DNA of 40,463 bases from Actinomycetes bacterium. Its GTDB lineage: Bacteria; Actinomycetota; Actinomycetes; S36-B12; CAIYMF01. Both the position numbers and the translations under genes were made by a program. The stretch lies in assembly GCA_029781935.1 (NCBI GenBank), contig JAKOVT010000194.1:1-40463 (forward strand), written 5' to 3'. The notes under the pieces are model-generated. The model worked only from the letters and a program-made list of their open reading frames with translations, had not been told where the DNA came from and ran no database searches. Below are positions 31,198-38,158 of this stretch, one piece after another (positions within the stretch are counted from its first letter, which is position 1; each line of letters starts with the position of its first letter).

Positions 31198-31215
31198 GGT
31201 GAGGGTACCCTTACC
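31198..31215. promoter_or_regulatory. 18-bp imperfect palindrome over the 66-aa gene promoter
   Basis: GGTGAGGGTACCCTTACC is self-complementary at 16 of 18 positions and overlaps the TACCCT -10 of the minus-strand 66-residue gene. The T-x-AGG-N4-CCT-x-A core recalls DtxR/IdeR-type iron boxes but fits the 19-bp consensus only partly, so the regulator is open. Confidence 0.35.
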
Positions 31216-31337
31216 GCGCGATGCTGTCTGCCGGTCGGTCGGGCCACGTGCGCAGATCGCCCCCGGACCGGGGCGCGCCCGTCCCGGGCGCCCGGCGTGC
31301 GCCATGATCGGGGCACCGATCGACGACGAGGAGCGCC

Positions 31338-32780
31338 ATGAGCACGTCCGAGCAGCCGGACGCGATGCCCCATATCCACCGCGACGAGGACGCGCTGTCG
31401 GATGCGCTCGTGATCTTCGGCATCACCGGCGACCTGGCGCGGGTGATGACCTACCAGGCGCTCTACCGCCTCGAGCGGCGCGGCCTGCTCGACTGCCCGG
31501 TGATCGGCGTCGCCTTCGACGACTGGACCCACGAGCAGCTCATGGACCGCGTGCGCGCCTCGCTGGACGCCAAGGGCGAGCAGATCGACGACGACGTGCT
31601 GTCGCGCTTCTCCGACCGCCTGCTCTACGTGCACGGCGACTTCTCGACCGACGACGTCTATCAGCGGCTCGGCGCGGCGATGACGGACGTGAAGCGGCCG
31701 ACCTTCTACCTCGAGATCCCGCCGTCGCTGTTCTCGACCGTCGTGGGCGGCCTGTCGCGCGCCGGCCTCACCGAGGACGCGCGCGTGGTCGTGGAGAAGC
31801 CCTTCGGCCACGACCTCGAGTCGGCGAAGGCGCTCAACGCGGAGATGGCGCAGTACCTCGAGGAGGAGCAGATCTTCCGGATCGACCACTTCCTCGGGAA
31901 GCTGTCGGTCGACGACATCCTCTTCCTGCGCTTCGCCAACTCGATCATCGAGCCCGTGTGGAACCGGCAGTACGTCGACTCCGTCCAGATCACGATGGCG
32001 GAGGACTTCGGCGTCGACGGCCGCGGCCACTTCTACGACCCGGTGGGTGCGCTGCGCGACGTCGTGCAGAACCACCTGCTGCAGGTCCTCAGCCTCGTCG
32101 CGATGGAGCCGCCGCACGGCCGCGACCCCGACAGCATCAACGACCGCAAGCGCGACGTCTTCCGCGCGATGGGGCCCGCCGACCCCGCCCGGTGCGTGCG
32201 CGGGCAGTACCTCGGCTACAAGGACGTCGACGGCGTCGCTCCCGACACCAAGACCGAGACGTTCGTCGCGCTCGAGCTGTTCATCGACAACTGGCGCTGG
32301 TCGGGCGTGCCCTTCGTCATCCGCGCGGGCAAGGGCCTGCCCCTCACGGCCACCGAGGTCCGGGTGATCTTCAAGGAGATCCCGTGGCTCGGCTTCGTCC
32401 CGCGCGATGCGCCGCGTCCTGCGCCCGACGAGCTCGTCCTGCGCATCGGTCCCGAGCCGGGCACCAGCCTGCGGATCCAGGCGCATCTCGACCAGGAGCC
32501 GCGCCCGCGGCTCGTGGGGCTCGACCTCGACTTCGCCGCGGTCGGCGGCCAGGAACCGACGGCGTACGAGGTGCTGCTGCATGCCGCGATGGTCGGCGAC
32601 CGCACGCATTTCGCACGCCAGGACCTCGTCGAGGAGACCTGGCGGGTCGTCCAGCCCCTGATCGACGATCCGCCCCCGGTGGCGCCGTACGTCGTCGGGA
32701 CGTGGGGGCCTCCCGGCGTCGACGAGCTGGTGGCCGGCAAGCCCGCGTGGCGCGACCCGTGGCGGTCGGGCGAGAACTAG
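31338..32780 (+). CDS. zwf: glucose-6-phosphate dehydrogenase
   Basis: A 480-residue cytosolic enzyme oxidising glucose 6-phosphate to 6-phosphogluconolactone with NADP+. The nucleotide loop is FGITGDLA (28-34). K154 in [10 protein letters not shown] and the active-site segment RIDHFLGK (181-188) bind substrate and carry the catalytic histidine. [11 protein letters not shown] and [12 protein letters not shown] are further family blocks. Length is normal. Some positions differ from the commonest form (LGKLSVDD after the active-site motif, where LGKE is usual), so this may be a second paralogue. No opcA, gnd, tal or tkt neighbour is present, so it is not in the standard pentose-phosphate operon. 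GAGGAG lies 5 nt before the ATG. Confidence 0.93.
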   Translation: MSTSEQPDAMPHIHRDEDALSDALVIFGITGDLARVMTYQALYRLERRGLLDCPVIGVAFDDWTHEQLMDRVRASLDAKGEQIDDDVLSRFSDRLLYVHGDFSTDDVYQRLGAAMTDVKRPTFYLEIPPSLFSTVVGGLSRAGLTEDARVVVEKPFGHDLESAKALNAEMAQYLEEEQIFRIDHFLGKLSVDDILFLRFANSIIEPVWNRQYVDSVQITMAEDFGVDGRGHFYDPVGALRDVVQNHLLQVLSLVAMEPPHGRDPDSINDRKRDVFRAMGPADPARCVRGQYLGYKDVDGVAPDTKTETFVALELFIDNWRWSGVPFVIRAGKGLPLTATEVRVIFKEIPWLGFVPRDAPRPAPDELVLRIGPEPGTSLRIQAHLDQEPRPRLVGLDLDFAAVGGQEPTAYEVLLHAAMVGDRTHFARQDLVEETWRVVQPLIDDPPPVAPYVVGTWGPPGVDELVAGKPAWRDPWRSGEN

Positions 32781-32831
32781 GCGCGGCTCAGGAACTGCGG
32801 TACGGCACGCCGACCGAGCCGAACACCCTCC

Positions 32832-32856
32832 CATTCATGTATATCTACAATGGATG
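32832..32856. promoter_or_regulatory. AT-rich operator-like repeat and -10 upstream of the MarR gene
   Basis: TGTA-TATC-TACA (32838-32849) is the core of a longer imperfect inverted repeat, CATTCAT-GTA against the reverse complement CATCCATTGTA. TACAAT (32846-32851) is a good -10 inside it. The patch is strikingly AT-rich for this region and lies 55-80 nt before the MarR start, so autoregulation is likely. Confidence 0.45.
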
Positions 32857-32910
32857 TAGGACACCACGGGTAGCCCGGCAAGGCTGGCGCGGGCCTGGCA
32901 GGATGCCCCT

Positions 32911-33375
32911 GTGAGCGAACTCGACACCTCGGCCGCGGCCGTGCTGACGGCCTCGCGCGCGCTGCTCGCAGTGGTGGCCCGCTCGATCGCGCCGGAGCTC
33001 GACCGCGTGACCGTCCCGCAGTTCCGGGTGCTGGTGGTCCTGTCGACGGCCGCTGCTCCGGTCCGCAACCGCGACCTCGCGGAGACGCTCGGCGTCCACC
33101 CCTCGACCTTCACGCGCAACGCCGACCGGCTCGTCGCCGGCGGGTGGGTGCGGCGGGCGACCAACCCCGACAACCGGCGCGAGACGCTCGTCTCGCTCAC
33201 CGCCGCAGGCAAGCGGGTCGTCGACCGGGTGACCGCACGCCGCCGCGACGAGATCCGCGAGATCCTCGGGCGGCTCGAACCGGCGGAGCGCCGGCTGGTG
33301 CTCGACGCCATGGTGACCTTCGCGCGCGCGGCCGGCGAGCCCCACGTGGGCGACCTCGCCGAGTTCTCGATCTGA
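32911..33375 (+). CDS. MarR family transcriptional regulator
   Basis: A 154-residue winged-helix regulator. The DNA-binding part spans about 35-100 (RNRDLAETLGVHPSTFTRNADRLVAGGWV as recognition region, then the wing NPDNRRETLVSLT with the conserved D-x-R). N- and C-terminal helices form the dimer interface. There are no cysteines for thiol sensing, so a small aromatic or phenolic ligand is more likely. GTG 32911 is the start; an AGGA lies about 10 nt upstream. The operator-like repeat at 32832-32856 suggests autorepression, and the AEC-type permease that follows after 75 nt may be a target. Confidence 0.9.
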   Translation: MSELDTSAAAVLTASRALLAVVARSIAPELDRVTVPQFRVLVVLSTAAAPVRNRDLAETLGVHPSTFTRNADRLVAGGWVRRATNPDNRRETLVSLTAAGKRVVDRVTARRRDEIREILGRLEPAERRLVLDAMVTFARAAGEPHVGDLAEFSI

Positions 33376-33391
33376 CCGGGGTTCCGCGGGA

Positions 33392-33405
33392 CGGGCGCGC
33401 GCCCG
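33392..33405. terminator. GC palindrome between MarR and AEC genes
   Basis: CGGGCGCGCGCCCG is a perfect 14-bp palindrome, 17 nt beyond the MarR stop. It could fold as a short hairpin and end MarR transcription, but a purely GC run can also arise by composition. Confidence 0.25.
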
Positions 33406-33425
33406 GTCGACGAGCCGCTGCTCGG

Positions 33426-33454
33426 TAGGGTCGCGAGCCGTGGGTGATGCATGA
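33426..33454 (+). promoter_or_regulatory. putative leaderless promoter with four-codon mini-ORF before the AEC gene
   Basis: TAGGGT (33426-33431) is followed by 8 nt and GTG 33440, which opens the frame V-G-D-A and a TGA at 33452-33454. That stop overlaps the AEC start ATG 33451 (ATGA). No Shine-Dalgarno serves the AEC ATG, so ribosomes loading on the leaderless mini-ORF could re-initiate. Sequence is as stated; the mechanism is inferred. Confidence 0.3.
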
Positions 33455-34323
33455 GCCTCGTCGTGCTCGCCGCCTACGCGTTCGGCGCCATGCTCGGCTG
33501 GGCGGCGTCGCGCCGGCCGTCGCTGGAGCGCACCTGGCCGCGCTACGTGCGCGCGCAGCTGCTCGTCGCCTCCGTCGTCCTGTCGGTGTCGGCCGCCTGG
33601 CGGCTCACCGGAGTCCAGGACGTCGTATGGCCGCTGGCCGTGGTGGCGGTCTGCGGCGTGCTGCTGGCGCTGGCGCTGCTCTTCTCGCGAGGCGAGCGGC
33701 GGGCGGGGCGGGCGGTGCTGTGGGCCTGGACCGGTACGCCGAACACCGGGTTCTTCGTCGTGCCGTTCGCCGCCGCGTTCGGTGGACCGGCCGCCCTCCT
33801 GGTCGGTGTGCTGGCCGACCGGCTCGGCGCACCGCTCTGGGCGCTGTACGTCGCCCTGCTGCGTCGCGACGCTCCGATCAAGCAGCGGCTCAGCTCGTCG
33901 TGGGTCGACCAGTCGCCGGTGCTGGCGCTCGTCGTGGCGCTCGCGCTGCACCTGGTCGGGCCCGCGCCGGACTGGACGGCGGCGGTGTCGCTCGCGATGG
34001 CACCCGTGCTCGCGGCCACGGGTGCCGCGGTGTTCGTCGGGTCGGTGCTGCACCCGACCCAGCGCATCGACCCGCGCCCCGGACTGGCGCGCTGGGCGGC
34101 CTTCGTCGCTGTGCGCGTCGCCCTGCTCGTGCCCGCGATCCTGCTCGCTCCGGACGGCGTGCGACTGGCGCTGATCCTCTGCGCGCTGTCGATCCCCGCG
34201 TTCGGACCCGCTCAGTTCTCGACCGTCTACGGCTACTCCGAGCCCGTGGTTGCGGCGAGCGCCCGGTACGGCTGGTGGATCGGCGCCGTCGGCATCGCCG
34301 TCGGCTACGCCATCACCCACTGA
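33451..34323 (+). CDS. AEC-type (auxin efflux carrier-like) permease
   Basis: A 290-residue membrane protein with about eight to ten helices. The central GTPNTGFFVVPFAAAFGG and VGVLADRLG fit the AEC/PIN-like motif N-T-G-x-x-x-x-P with its Gly-rich continuation, and the second half has NIVP-like hydrophobic repeats (VLALVVALALHLVGP, MAPVLAATGAAVFVGS). Family members export organic acids or similar anions. It is slightly short for the family. No ribosome site is visible at ATG 33451 (see the mini-ORF entry). It ends 5 nt before the convergent ferredoxin gene. The substrate is unknown; the meta-cleavage genes next door make an aromatic acid possible. Confidence 0.75.
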   Translation: MSLVVLAAYAFGAMLGWAASRRPSLERTWPRYVRAQLLVASVVLSVSAAWRLTGVQDVVWPLAVVAVCGVLLALALLFSRGERRAGRAVLWAWTGTPNTGFFVVPFAAAFGGPAALLVGVLADRLGAPLWALYVALLRRDAPIKQRLSSSWVDQSPVLALVVALALHLVGPAPDWTAAVSLAMAPVLAATGAAVFVGSVLHPTQRIDPRPGLARWAAFVAVRVALLVPAILLAPDGVRLALILCALSIPAFGPAQFSTVYGYSEPVVAASARYGWWIGAVGIAVGYAITH

Positions 34324-34328
34324 CGCCG

Positions 34329-34697
34329 TCAGCGGGTGGCTGCCGGGTCCGGCGCTGCGAGGCCCAGCGAGGCGTAGAGCGTGGCCAGCGCGTGGGGACG
34401 GCTGACGTCCTCGGGACGGACCTCGAGCACGACCTTGCCCTCGGGCACGGCACGGCAGGTGAGGCAGACGCCGTCCGCGCGCTCGTCGTCGGTGAGCACG
34501 GTCGGGGCCACCGCGTGGGTGTAGTCGACGGAGCCCTCGACGATGTGCAGCTTGCAGATGCCGCAGCCCCCTCGGCGGCAGCCCGCACGCACCGCGTGCC
34601 CGTGGCGGTGGAGCGCCGCGAGGACCGTCTCGCCCGGCCGGCAGTCGAGCGCGACGTCGGCGCCGAGCACGACGATGCGCGCCTCGGTCCCCGCCAC
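34329..34697 (-). CDS. 2Fe-2S plant-type ferredoxin (XylT/DmpQ-like role suggested)
   Basis: A 122-residue ferredoxin with the plant-type cluster motif: C in AGCRRGGCGICKLH (C-x4-C-x2-C) and the distant fourth ligand C in GVCLTCRAVPEG. It carries single electrons in the cytoplasm. Small chloroplast-type ferredoxins such as XylT and DmpQ are encoded beside catechol 2,3-dioxygenase and re-reduce its oxidised iron; a catechol 2,3-dioxygenase gene lies 2 kb away, so that role is plausible. AGGAGG lies 6 nt before GTG 34697, which fixes the start. TAGCCT at 34730-34725 is a likely -10, and a palindrome at 34759-34775 sits where an activator would bind. Confidence 0.88.
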   Translation of the reverse strand: MAGTEARIVVLGADVALDCRPGETVLAALHRHGHAVRAGCRRGGCGICKLHIVEGSVDYTHAVAPTVLTDDERADGVCLTCRAVPEGKVVLEVRPEDVSRPHALATLYASLGLAAPDPAATR

Positions 34698-34975
34698 GCT
34701 CCGCCTCCTGACGCCGACGGCACGAGGCTAGGGACGCGGCGAGGCCGGGTCCCCCGGAGTCCCGTATACCGGGACCACGCGTTCCCGCGGGTCGGTCCGC
34801 GACGGCGATGCCGAACGGGCCCGAGACGGACGAACCGGTCGTCGTCACGACGGCGAGGCGGGGCTGCCGGAAGCCGTCCACGCTGCGCTGATGGCGTCCG
34901 GGAGCGGCTGGCGCAGCGCGCCCCCTCGACAGGGCTACCCTGCCTGTGCCGTACCGGACGAGGACGTGGGTGGCG
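34698..34975. other. divergent intergenic region between ferredoxin and IclR genes
   Basis: Contains the minus-strand promoter (TAGCCT, 34730-34725), the interrupted palindrome at 34759-34775, and TACCCT at 34936-34941, a possible -10 for the IclR gene. No other gene is seen. Confidence 0.45.
34759..34775. promoter_or_regulatory. 17-bp interrupted palindrome upstream of the ferredoxin gene
   Basis: GTCCCG-TATAC-CGGGAC: perfect 6-nt arms around an AT-rich centre. It lies about 41-57 nt upstream of the inferred ferredoxin transcription start, a usual activator position. The adjacent IclR-family regulator is the natural candidate, but the sequence is not a known IclR consensus. Confidence 0.5.
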
Positions 34976-35773
34976 ATGCTCCAGACCATCACCAAGGTGG
35001 GCCCGCTGCTGGACCTGTTCAGCATCGAGCGTCCCGAGTGGGGCGTGTCGGAGGCCGCTGAGGCCCTGGGGATGCCGCGGTCGAGCGCGCACGCGCTCCT
35101 CACCAGTCTCGTGGAGACCGGTCTGCTGGTGAACGTCGGCCGAGGGCGCTACCGGCTGGGCTGGAGGATCGTCGAGCTCTACGAGACGATGCGCGCCGGC
35201 TCCGACCTGCGCACGTACGCCGCACCCGTGCTGGCCGCGCTCAGCGAGCAGACCGGCGAGACGATCAACCTGGGTGTGCTCGAGCGGGGTCAGGTGCTCT
35301 ACATCGACAAGGTCGCGTCGCGGCACCAGGTGTCGGTGACAGGGCTGCGGGTCGGTTCGCGCCTCGAGGCGCACTGCTGCGGCCTCGGGAAGGCACTGCT
35401 CGCGTTCGCCACCCCCGCGCAGCTCGACGCCGCCCTCGGAGGCACGCTGCGCCGCTACACGGAGAACACGATCACCAACCGACGGGCGCTCGAGGCGCAG
35501 CTCCTGGAGGTGCGGCGCACCGGCATCGCGCACGAGAACGGCGAGGTGGTGCGCGACGTCGCGTGCGTGGCCGCACCGGTGAAGGACTCGTTCGGCGTCG
35601 TGGTGGCGGCCGTCAGCCTGAGCGGACCCCTCTACCGCATCGGGCCGAAGCGCGAGGAGCTCGGACGCGCCGTCCGCACGGCCACGGAGGAGATCGGCAG
35701 GCGCCTCGCGGCCGCGGACGCCGCGCCGCACGCGGTGCCGTTCGACGACCCCAGCCGACTGTCTGCCGACTGA
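34976..35773 (+). CDS. IclR family transcriptional regulator
   Basis: A 265-residue regulator from ATG 34976 (GTG 34946 would add ten residues). The N-terminal winged helix (about 1-60) has VSEAAEALGMPRSSAHALLTSL and the wing NVGRGRYRLG. The C-terminal ligand domain (about 75-250) carries VLERGQVLYIDKVAS, the AHCCGLGKALLAFATPAQL motif, RRTGIAHENGEVV and VAAPVKDSFG, all standard for IclR. Members often control catabolism of aromatic or small organic acids. It lies between the ferredoxin and the SDR/catechol dioxygenase genes, so it probably regulates this island. It ends 10 nt before the convergent SDR gene. Confidence 0.9.
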   Translation: MLQTITKVGPLLDLFSIERPEWGVSEAAEALGMPRSSAHALLTSLVETGLLVNVGRGRYRLGWRIVELYETMRAGSDLRTYAAPVLAALSEQTGETINLGVLERGQVLYIDKVASRHQVSVTGLRVGSRLEAHCCGLGKALLAFATPAQLDAALGGTLRRYTENTITNRRALEAQLLEVRRTGIAHENGEVVRDVACVAAPVKDSFGVVVAAVSLSGPLYRIGPKREELGRAVRTATEEIGRRLAAADAAPHAVPFDDPSRLSAD

Positions 35774-35783
35774 GCGTCAGGGA

Positions 35784-36521
35784 TCAGAAGATCCCGCGCC
35801 GCGCACCGCCGTCGAGGAACAGGGTGGACCCGGTGAGCACCGAGGCCTCGGGATCGAGCAGGTTCGCGATCGCCCAGGCGACATCGTCGGGCGAGGGCAG
35901 GCGCCCGGCGGGCAGCTCTGCCAGCAGCTCGGCCCTGGCCTCCTCCACCGACTGAGCCCTCCCTGCCGCGCGGGAGGCGATGAGGGCGTCCACGCGCGGG
36001 CTCTCGAAGGGGCCCGGCGCGACGAGGTGCACGGACGCGCCGCGTCGCCCGAGGGGTCCGACGAGCTGGCGGACCAGGTTGGCGAGCGCGGCGTTCGCGA
36101 CACCGGCGAGCGGCGCGTGCTCGGTCGGCTCGATGCCGAGATGGCCGCCGACGGCGACGACGCGGCTGCCCTCGCCCAGGTGCGCGTCGACCGCGGCGAG
36201 CAGCCGCAGCAGGCCGCCCGCCTTGAGGTCGACGGCCATGCCGAGCAGCGCAGGATCCACCTCGAGGACGTCGGGTGCGCCCGGCAGCCCGATGGCGTGG
36301 ACGAGCACGGCGAGCCGACCGTCGGGGAGTGCGTCTCGCACGGCCGCCACGCAGTCCGGCGAGCCGACGTCGGCGGCCACCGCGACGACCTCGCCCTCGC
36401 CGGGCGCATCGCCCGACCGGCTGACCGCCACCACCTGCAGCCCACGCGCGGACAGGGTGCGGACGAGGCGGCGCCCGAGGGTGCCGGTGGCCCCGGTGAC
36501 GACCGCGAGGGAGGTGCTCAC
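35784..36521 (-). CDS. SDR-fold protein lacking the usual Tyr-Lys catalytic pair
   Basis: A 245-residue Rossmann-fold protein. TGATGTLG binds NAD(P), VAADVG and VHAIGLPG mark beta-strands 3 and 4, and PGPFESPR and GSTLFLDGGARRG close the fold. Where active SDRs have Y-x3-K, this sequence reads L-A-G-V-A-N-A-A-L-A-N: the lysine position is N and the tyrosine position is not Tyr; the serine position falls in VAVGGH. It may be a non-catalytic or non-canonical member. GTG 36521 has no ribosome site but TAGGGT 6 nt upstream, suggesting a leaderless transcript. It is divergent from the catechol dioxygenase gene and convergent to iclR. Confidence 0.82.
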   Translation of the reverse strand: MSTSLAVVTGATGTLGRRLVRTLSARGLQVVAVSRSGDAPGEGEVVAVAADVGSPDCVAAVRDALPDGRLAVLVHAIGLPGAPDVLEVDPALLGMAVDLKAGGLLRLLAAVDAHLGEGSRVVAVGGHLGIEPTEHAPLAGVANAALANLVRQLVGPLGRRGASVHLVAPGPFESPRVDALIASRAAGRAQSVEEARAELLAELPAGRLPSPDDVAWAIANLLDPEASVLTGSTLFLDGGARRGIF

Positions 36522-36527
36522 GCGCGC

Positions 36528-36533
36528 ACCCTA
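36528..36533 (-). promoter_or_regulatory. putative -10 of a leaderless SDR transcript
   Basis: On the minus strand TAGGGT (36533 to 36528) is separated by GCGCGC from GTG 36521. No Shine-Dalgarno is present. No good -35 at 16-18 nt was found. Confidence 0.4.
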
Positions 36534-36584
36534 GCGACTCGGCGGGACGACGTAGGCAAGGGAAACCTCACTGCGCCAACGGTT

Positions 36585-36621
36585 CCGAACGGCATCGGGA
36601 GACACGAGGGAGGCCGTTCGG
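36585..36621. promoter_or_regulatory. 8-nt inverted repeats upstream of the catechol dioxygenase gene
   Basis: CCGAACGG (36585-36592) and CCGTTCGG (36614-36621) form inverted arms 21 nt apart, about 100-135 nt before ATG 36721. The first lies within GGTTCCGAACGG, and GGTTCC recurs near 36659. They may be regulator half-sites in the SDR/dioxygenase divergent promoter. Confidence 0.3.
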
Positions 36622-36720
36622 GATGGCGGAACAGGCATCGTCGCGGGCGGTCCACCTACGGTTCCCTCGAGCCCACACAGCCGTCCCGGTGGACGCCGGG
36701 CGGCTCAACGAGGAGCACGC

Positions 36721-37632
36721 ATGGGTGTCATGAGGCTCGGCTACGTGCATGTCAAGGTCACGGACATGGCGGAGGCCCGTCAGCACTACAGCGAGACCGT
36801 CGGCCTCTACGAGACCGGAGCAGCGGACGGCAAGGTCTACTTCAAGGGCTGGGACGAGTGGGACCACCACTCCCTCGTGCTCGAGGAGGGCGGCGTCGGC
36901 CTGGTCCGGCTGGGCATGAAGGTGCGCAAGCCCGAGGAGCTCGCGCAGTTCGAGTCCGCCGCGCAGAAGTTCGGTTACACCGTGACCCGCTTCTCCAAGG
37001 GCGAGAACGCCGAGGTCGGCGACGGCTTCACCGTCCACATGCTCGGCCACCAGGTCGACTTCTACCAGGACATGACCTACCTCGGTGTCGACGTCGGCGT
37101 GCTCAACCCGATGTCGCACCCGCGCAACCTCAAGGGCATCGGCGCGCCGTTCCTGGACCACATGCTGCTCAAGGGCGACGACCTCGAGACCGCCGAGCGG
37201 TTCTTCGTCGACGTGCTCGACTTCGCCCCCGTCGAGCGCATGGTCGCGAGCATGGACGACGGTGCCCCGCTGATCGCCACGTGGCTGTCGTGCAGCAGCA
37301 AGACCCACGACATCGCGCTGCTCAAGGGCGAGGACGGCGGGCTGCACCACTTCACCTTCCAGCTCCGCGACTGGGGCAAGGTCCAGGACGCCGCCGACAC
37401 GCTCGTGCACGACGACGTCCCGATCGACCTCGGGCCGACGCGCCACGGGATCACGCGCGGGGAGACGATCTACTTCTTCGACCCGTCGGGCAACCGCAAC
37501 GAGGTCTTCGCCGGCGGCTACAACTTCAACTACGACCGCCCGTGCGTCACGTGGACCATGGACCAGCTCGCCCGCGGCCTCGACTACTACAAGCGCGAGG
37601 TCACCGAGACGTTCCTGACCGTCTACACCTGA
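36721..37632 (+). CDS. catechol 2,3-dioxygenase (extradiol, vicinal oxygen chelate fold)
   Basis: A 303-residue iron(II) enzyme that opens catechol-type rings beside the two hydroxyls (meta cleavage). It has two VOC modules; the second carries the metal ligands H147 in FLDHMLLKG, a histidine of the HH pair 209-210 in LHHFTF, and E261 in GNRNEVFAGG. GITRGETIYFFDPSGNR is the family signature region. Length matches XylE-type enzymes. GAGGAG precedes ATG 36721. Ring-cleavage product would pass to a semialdehyde hydrolase or dehydrogenase not seen here, and to the tautomerase gene that follows after a hairpin. The substrate (catechol or a substituted catechol) cannot be read from the sequence. Confidence 0.92.
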   Translation: MGVMRLGYVHVKVTDMAEARQHYSETVGLYETGAADGKVYFKGWDEWDHHSLVLEEGGVGLVRLGMKVRKPEELAQFESAAQKFGYTVTRFSKGENAEVGDGFTVHMLGHQVDFYQDMTYLGVDVGVLNPMSHPRNLKGIGAPFLDHMLLKGDDLETAERFFVDVLDFAPVERMVASMDDGAPLIATWLSCSSKTHDIALLKGEDGGLHHFTFQLRDWGKVQDAADTLVHDDVPIDLGPTRHGITRGETIYFFDPSGNRNEVFAGGYNFNYDRPCVTWTMDQLARGLDYYKREVTETFLTVYT

Positions 37633-37640
37633 TCGGCCCG

Positions 37641-37655
37641 CGGCTCGCCGAGCCG
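37641..37655 (+). terminator. short hairpin after the catechol dioxygenase gene
   Basis: CGGCTC-GCC-GAGCCG: a perfect 6-bp stem with a 3-nt loop, 9 nt after the stop codon and just before the stronger hairpin at 37664-37705. Confidence 0.4.
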
Positions 37656-37663
37656 CCACCGTC

Positions 37664-37705
37664 GACGGGCGCGGGGCTCCTCCCTACGCAGGCCCCGCGC
37701 CCGTC
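37664..37705 (+). terminator. perfect 14-bp stem hairpin between dioxygenase and tautomerase genes
   Basis: GACGGGCGCGGGGC (37664-37677) is the exact reverse complement of GCCCCGCGCCCGTC (37692-37705) with a 14-nt loop. It lies in the 99-nt gap after the dioxygenase stop, without a U-tract. It should end or attenuate transcription, so the tautomerase may be expressed less or from its own promoter. Confidence 0.7.
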
Positions 37706-37731
37706 TGCGTCCAGGAAGGGGGCGAGGCACC

Positions 37732-38154
37732 ATGCCGGTCGTCGTGTTCCATCTCGTCGAGCAGCGCCACCCGGACGCTGCCGTGGGCGTGCTCCTCGAA
37801 CGAGCCTGCGCGCTGTTCGCCGAGGTCCTCGAGACGCCCGTAGCGCGTGTTCGCGCCTTCGCGCAGACCTACCCGGCGCACCGCGTCGCCGTCGGGGGAT
37901 CGCTGGTCTCCGACGGCGCGACGGAGGCGCCCTTCTTCCAGTTCGCCCTTCTCGCCGGGCGTCCGGAGGAGCAGCGCCGCCGGCTCCTCGCCGGGTTCAC
38001 CGACCTGATCGTCGAGATCCTCGGAGCCGACCGCTCGCTCGTGCGCGGAGGCATCTGGACGGTGGCCCCCGAGGACTGGACGATCGGCGGCGCGACGGCG
38101 GCCGACCTGCGCGCCGACGAGATCCGGGCGCGCGTCGAGGGCGCCGCAGGCTGA
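37732..38154 (+). CDS. tautomerase superfamily protein (4-oxalocrotonate tautomerase-like)
   Basis: A 140-residue protein whose second residue is proline (MPVVVFHL), the N-terminal catalytic base of tautomerases after Met removal. The C-terminal part has a second beta-alpha-beta unit (RLLAGFTDLIVEILG, then VRGGIWTVAPEDWTIGG, resembling the family P-E-D-W-x-x-G-G block). The length of two fused units resembles cis-CaaD-like or long 4-OT members. In meta-cleavage routes 4-OT isomerises 4-oxalocrotonate, fitting the preceding catechol 2,3-dioxygenase. GGAAGGGGGCGAGG lies before ATG 37732. It ends 4 nt before the convergent kdpE gene. Confidence 0.8.
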   Translation: MPVVVFHLVEQRHPDAAVGVLLERACALFAEVLETPVARVRAFAQTYPAHRVAVGGSLVSDGATEAPFFQFALLAGRPEEQRRRLLAGFTDLIVEILGADRSLVRGGIWTVAPEDWTIGGATAADLRADEIRARVEGAAG

Positions 38155-38158
38155 GGGA

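Noticed and set aside
34936-34948. Leaderless start for the IclR gene at GTG 34946
   Set aside because: TACCCT is only 4 nt from the GTG, too close for a usual transcription start, and the protein family fits a start at ATG 34976 better.
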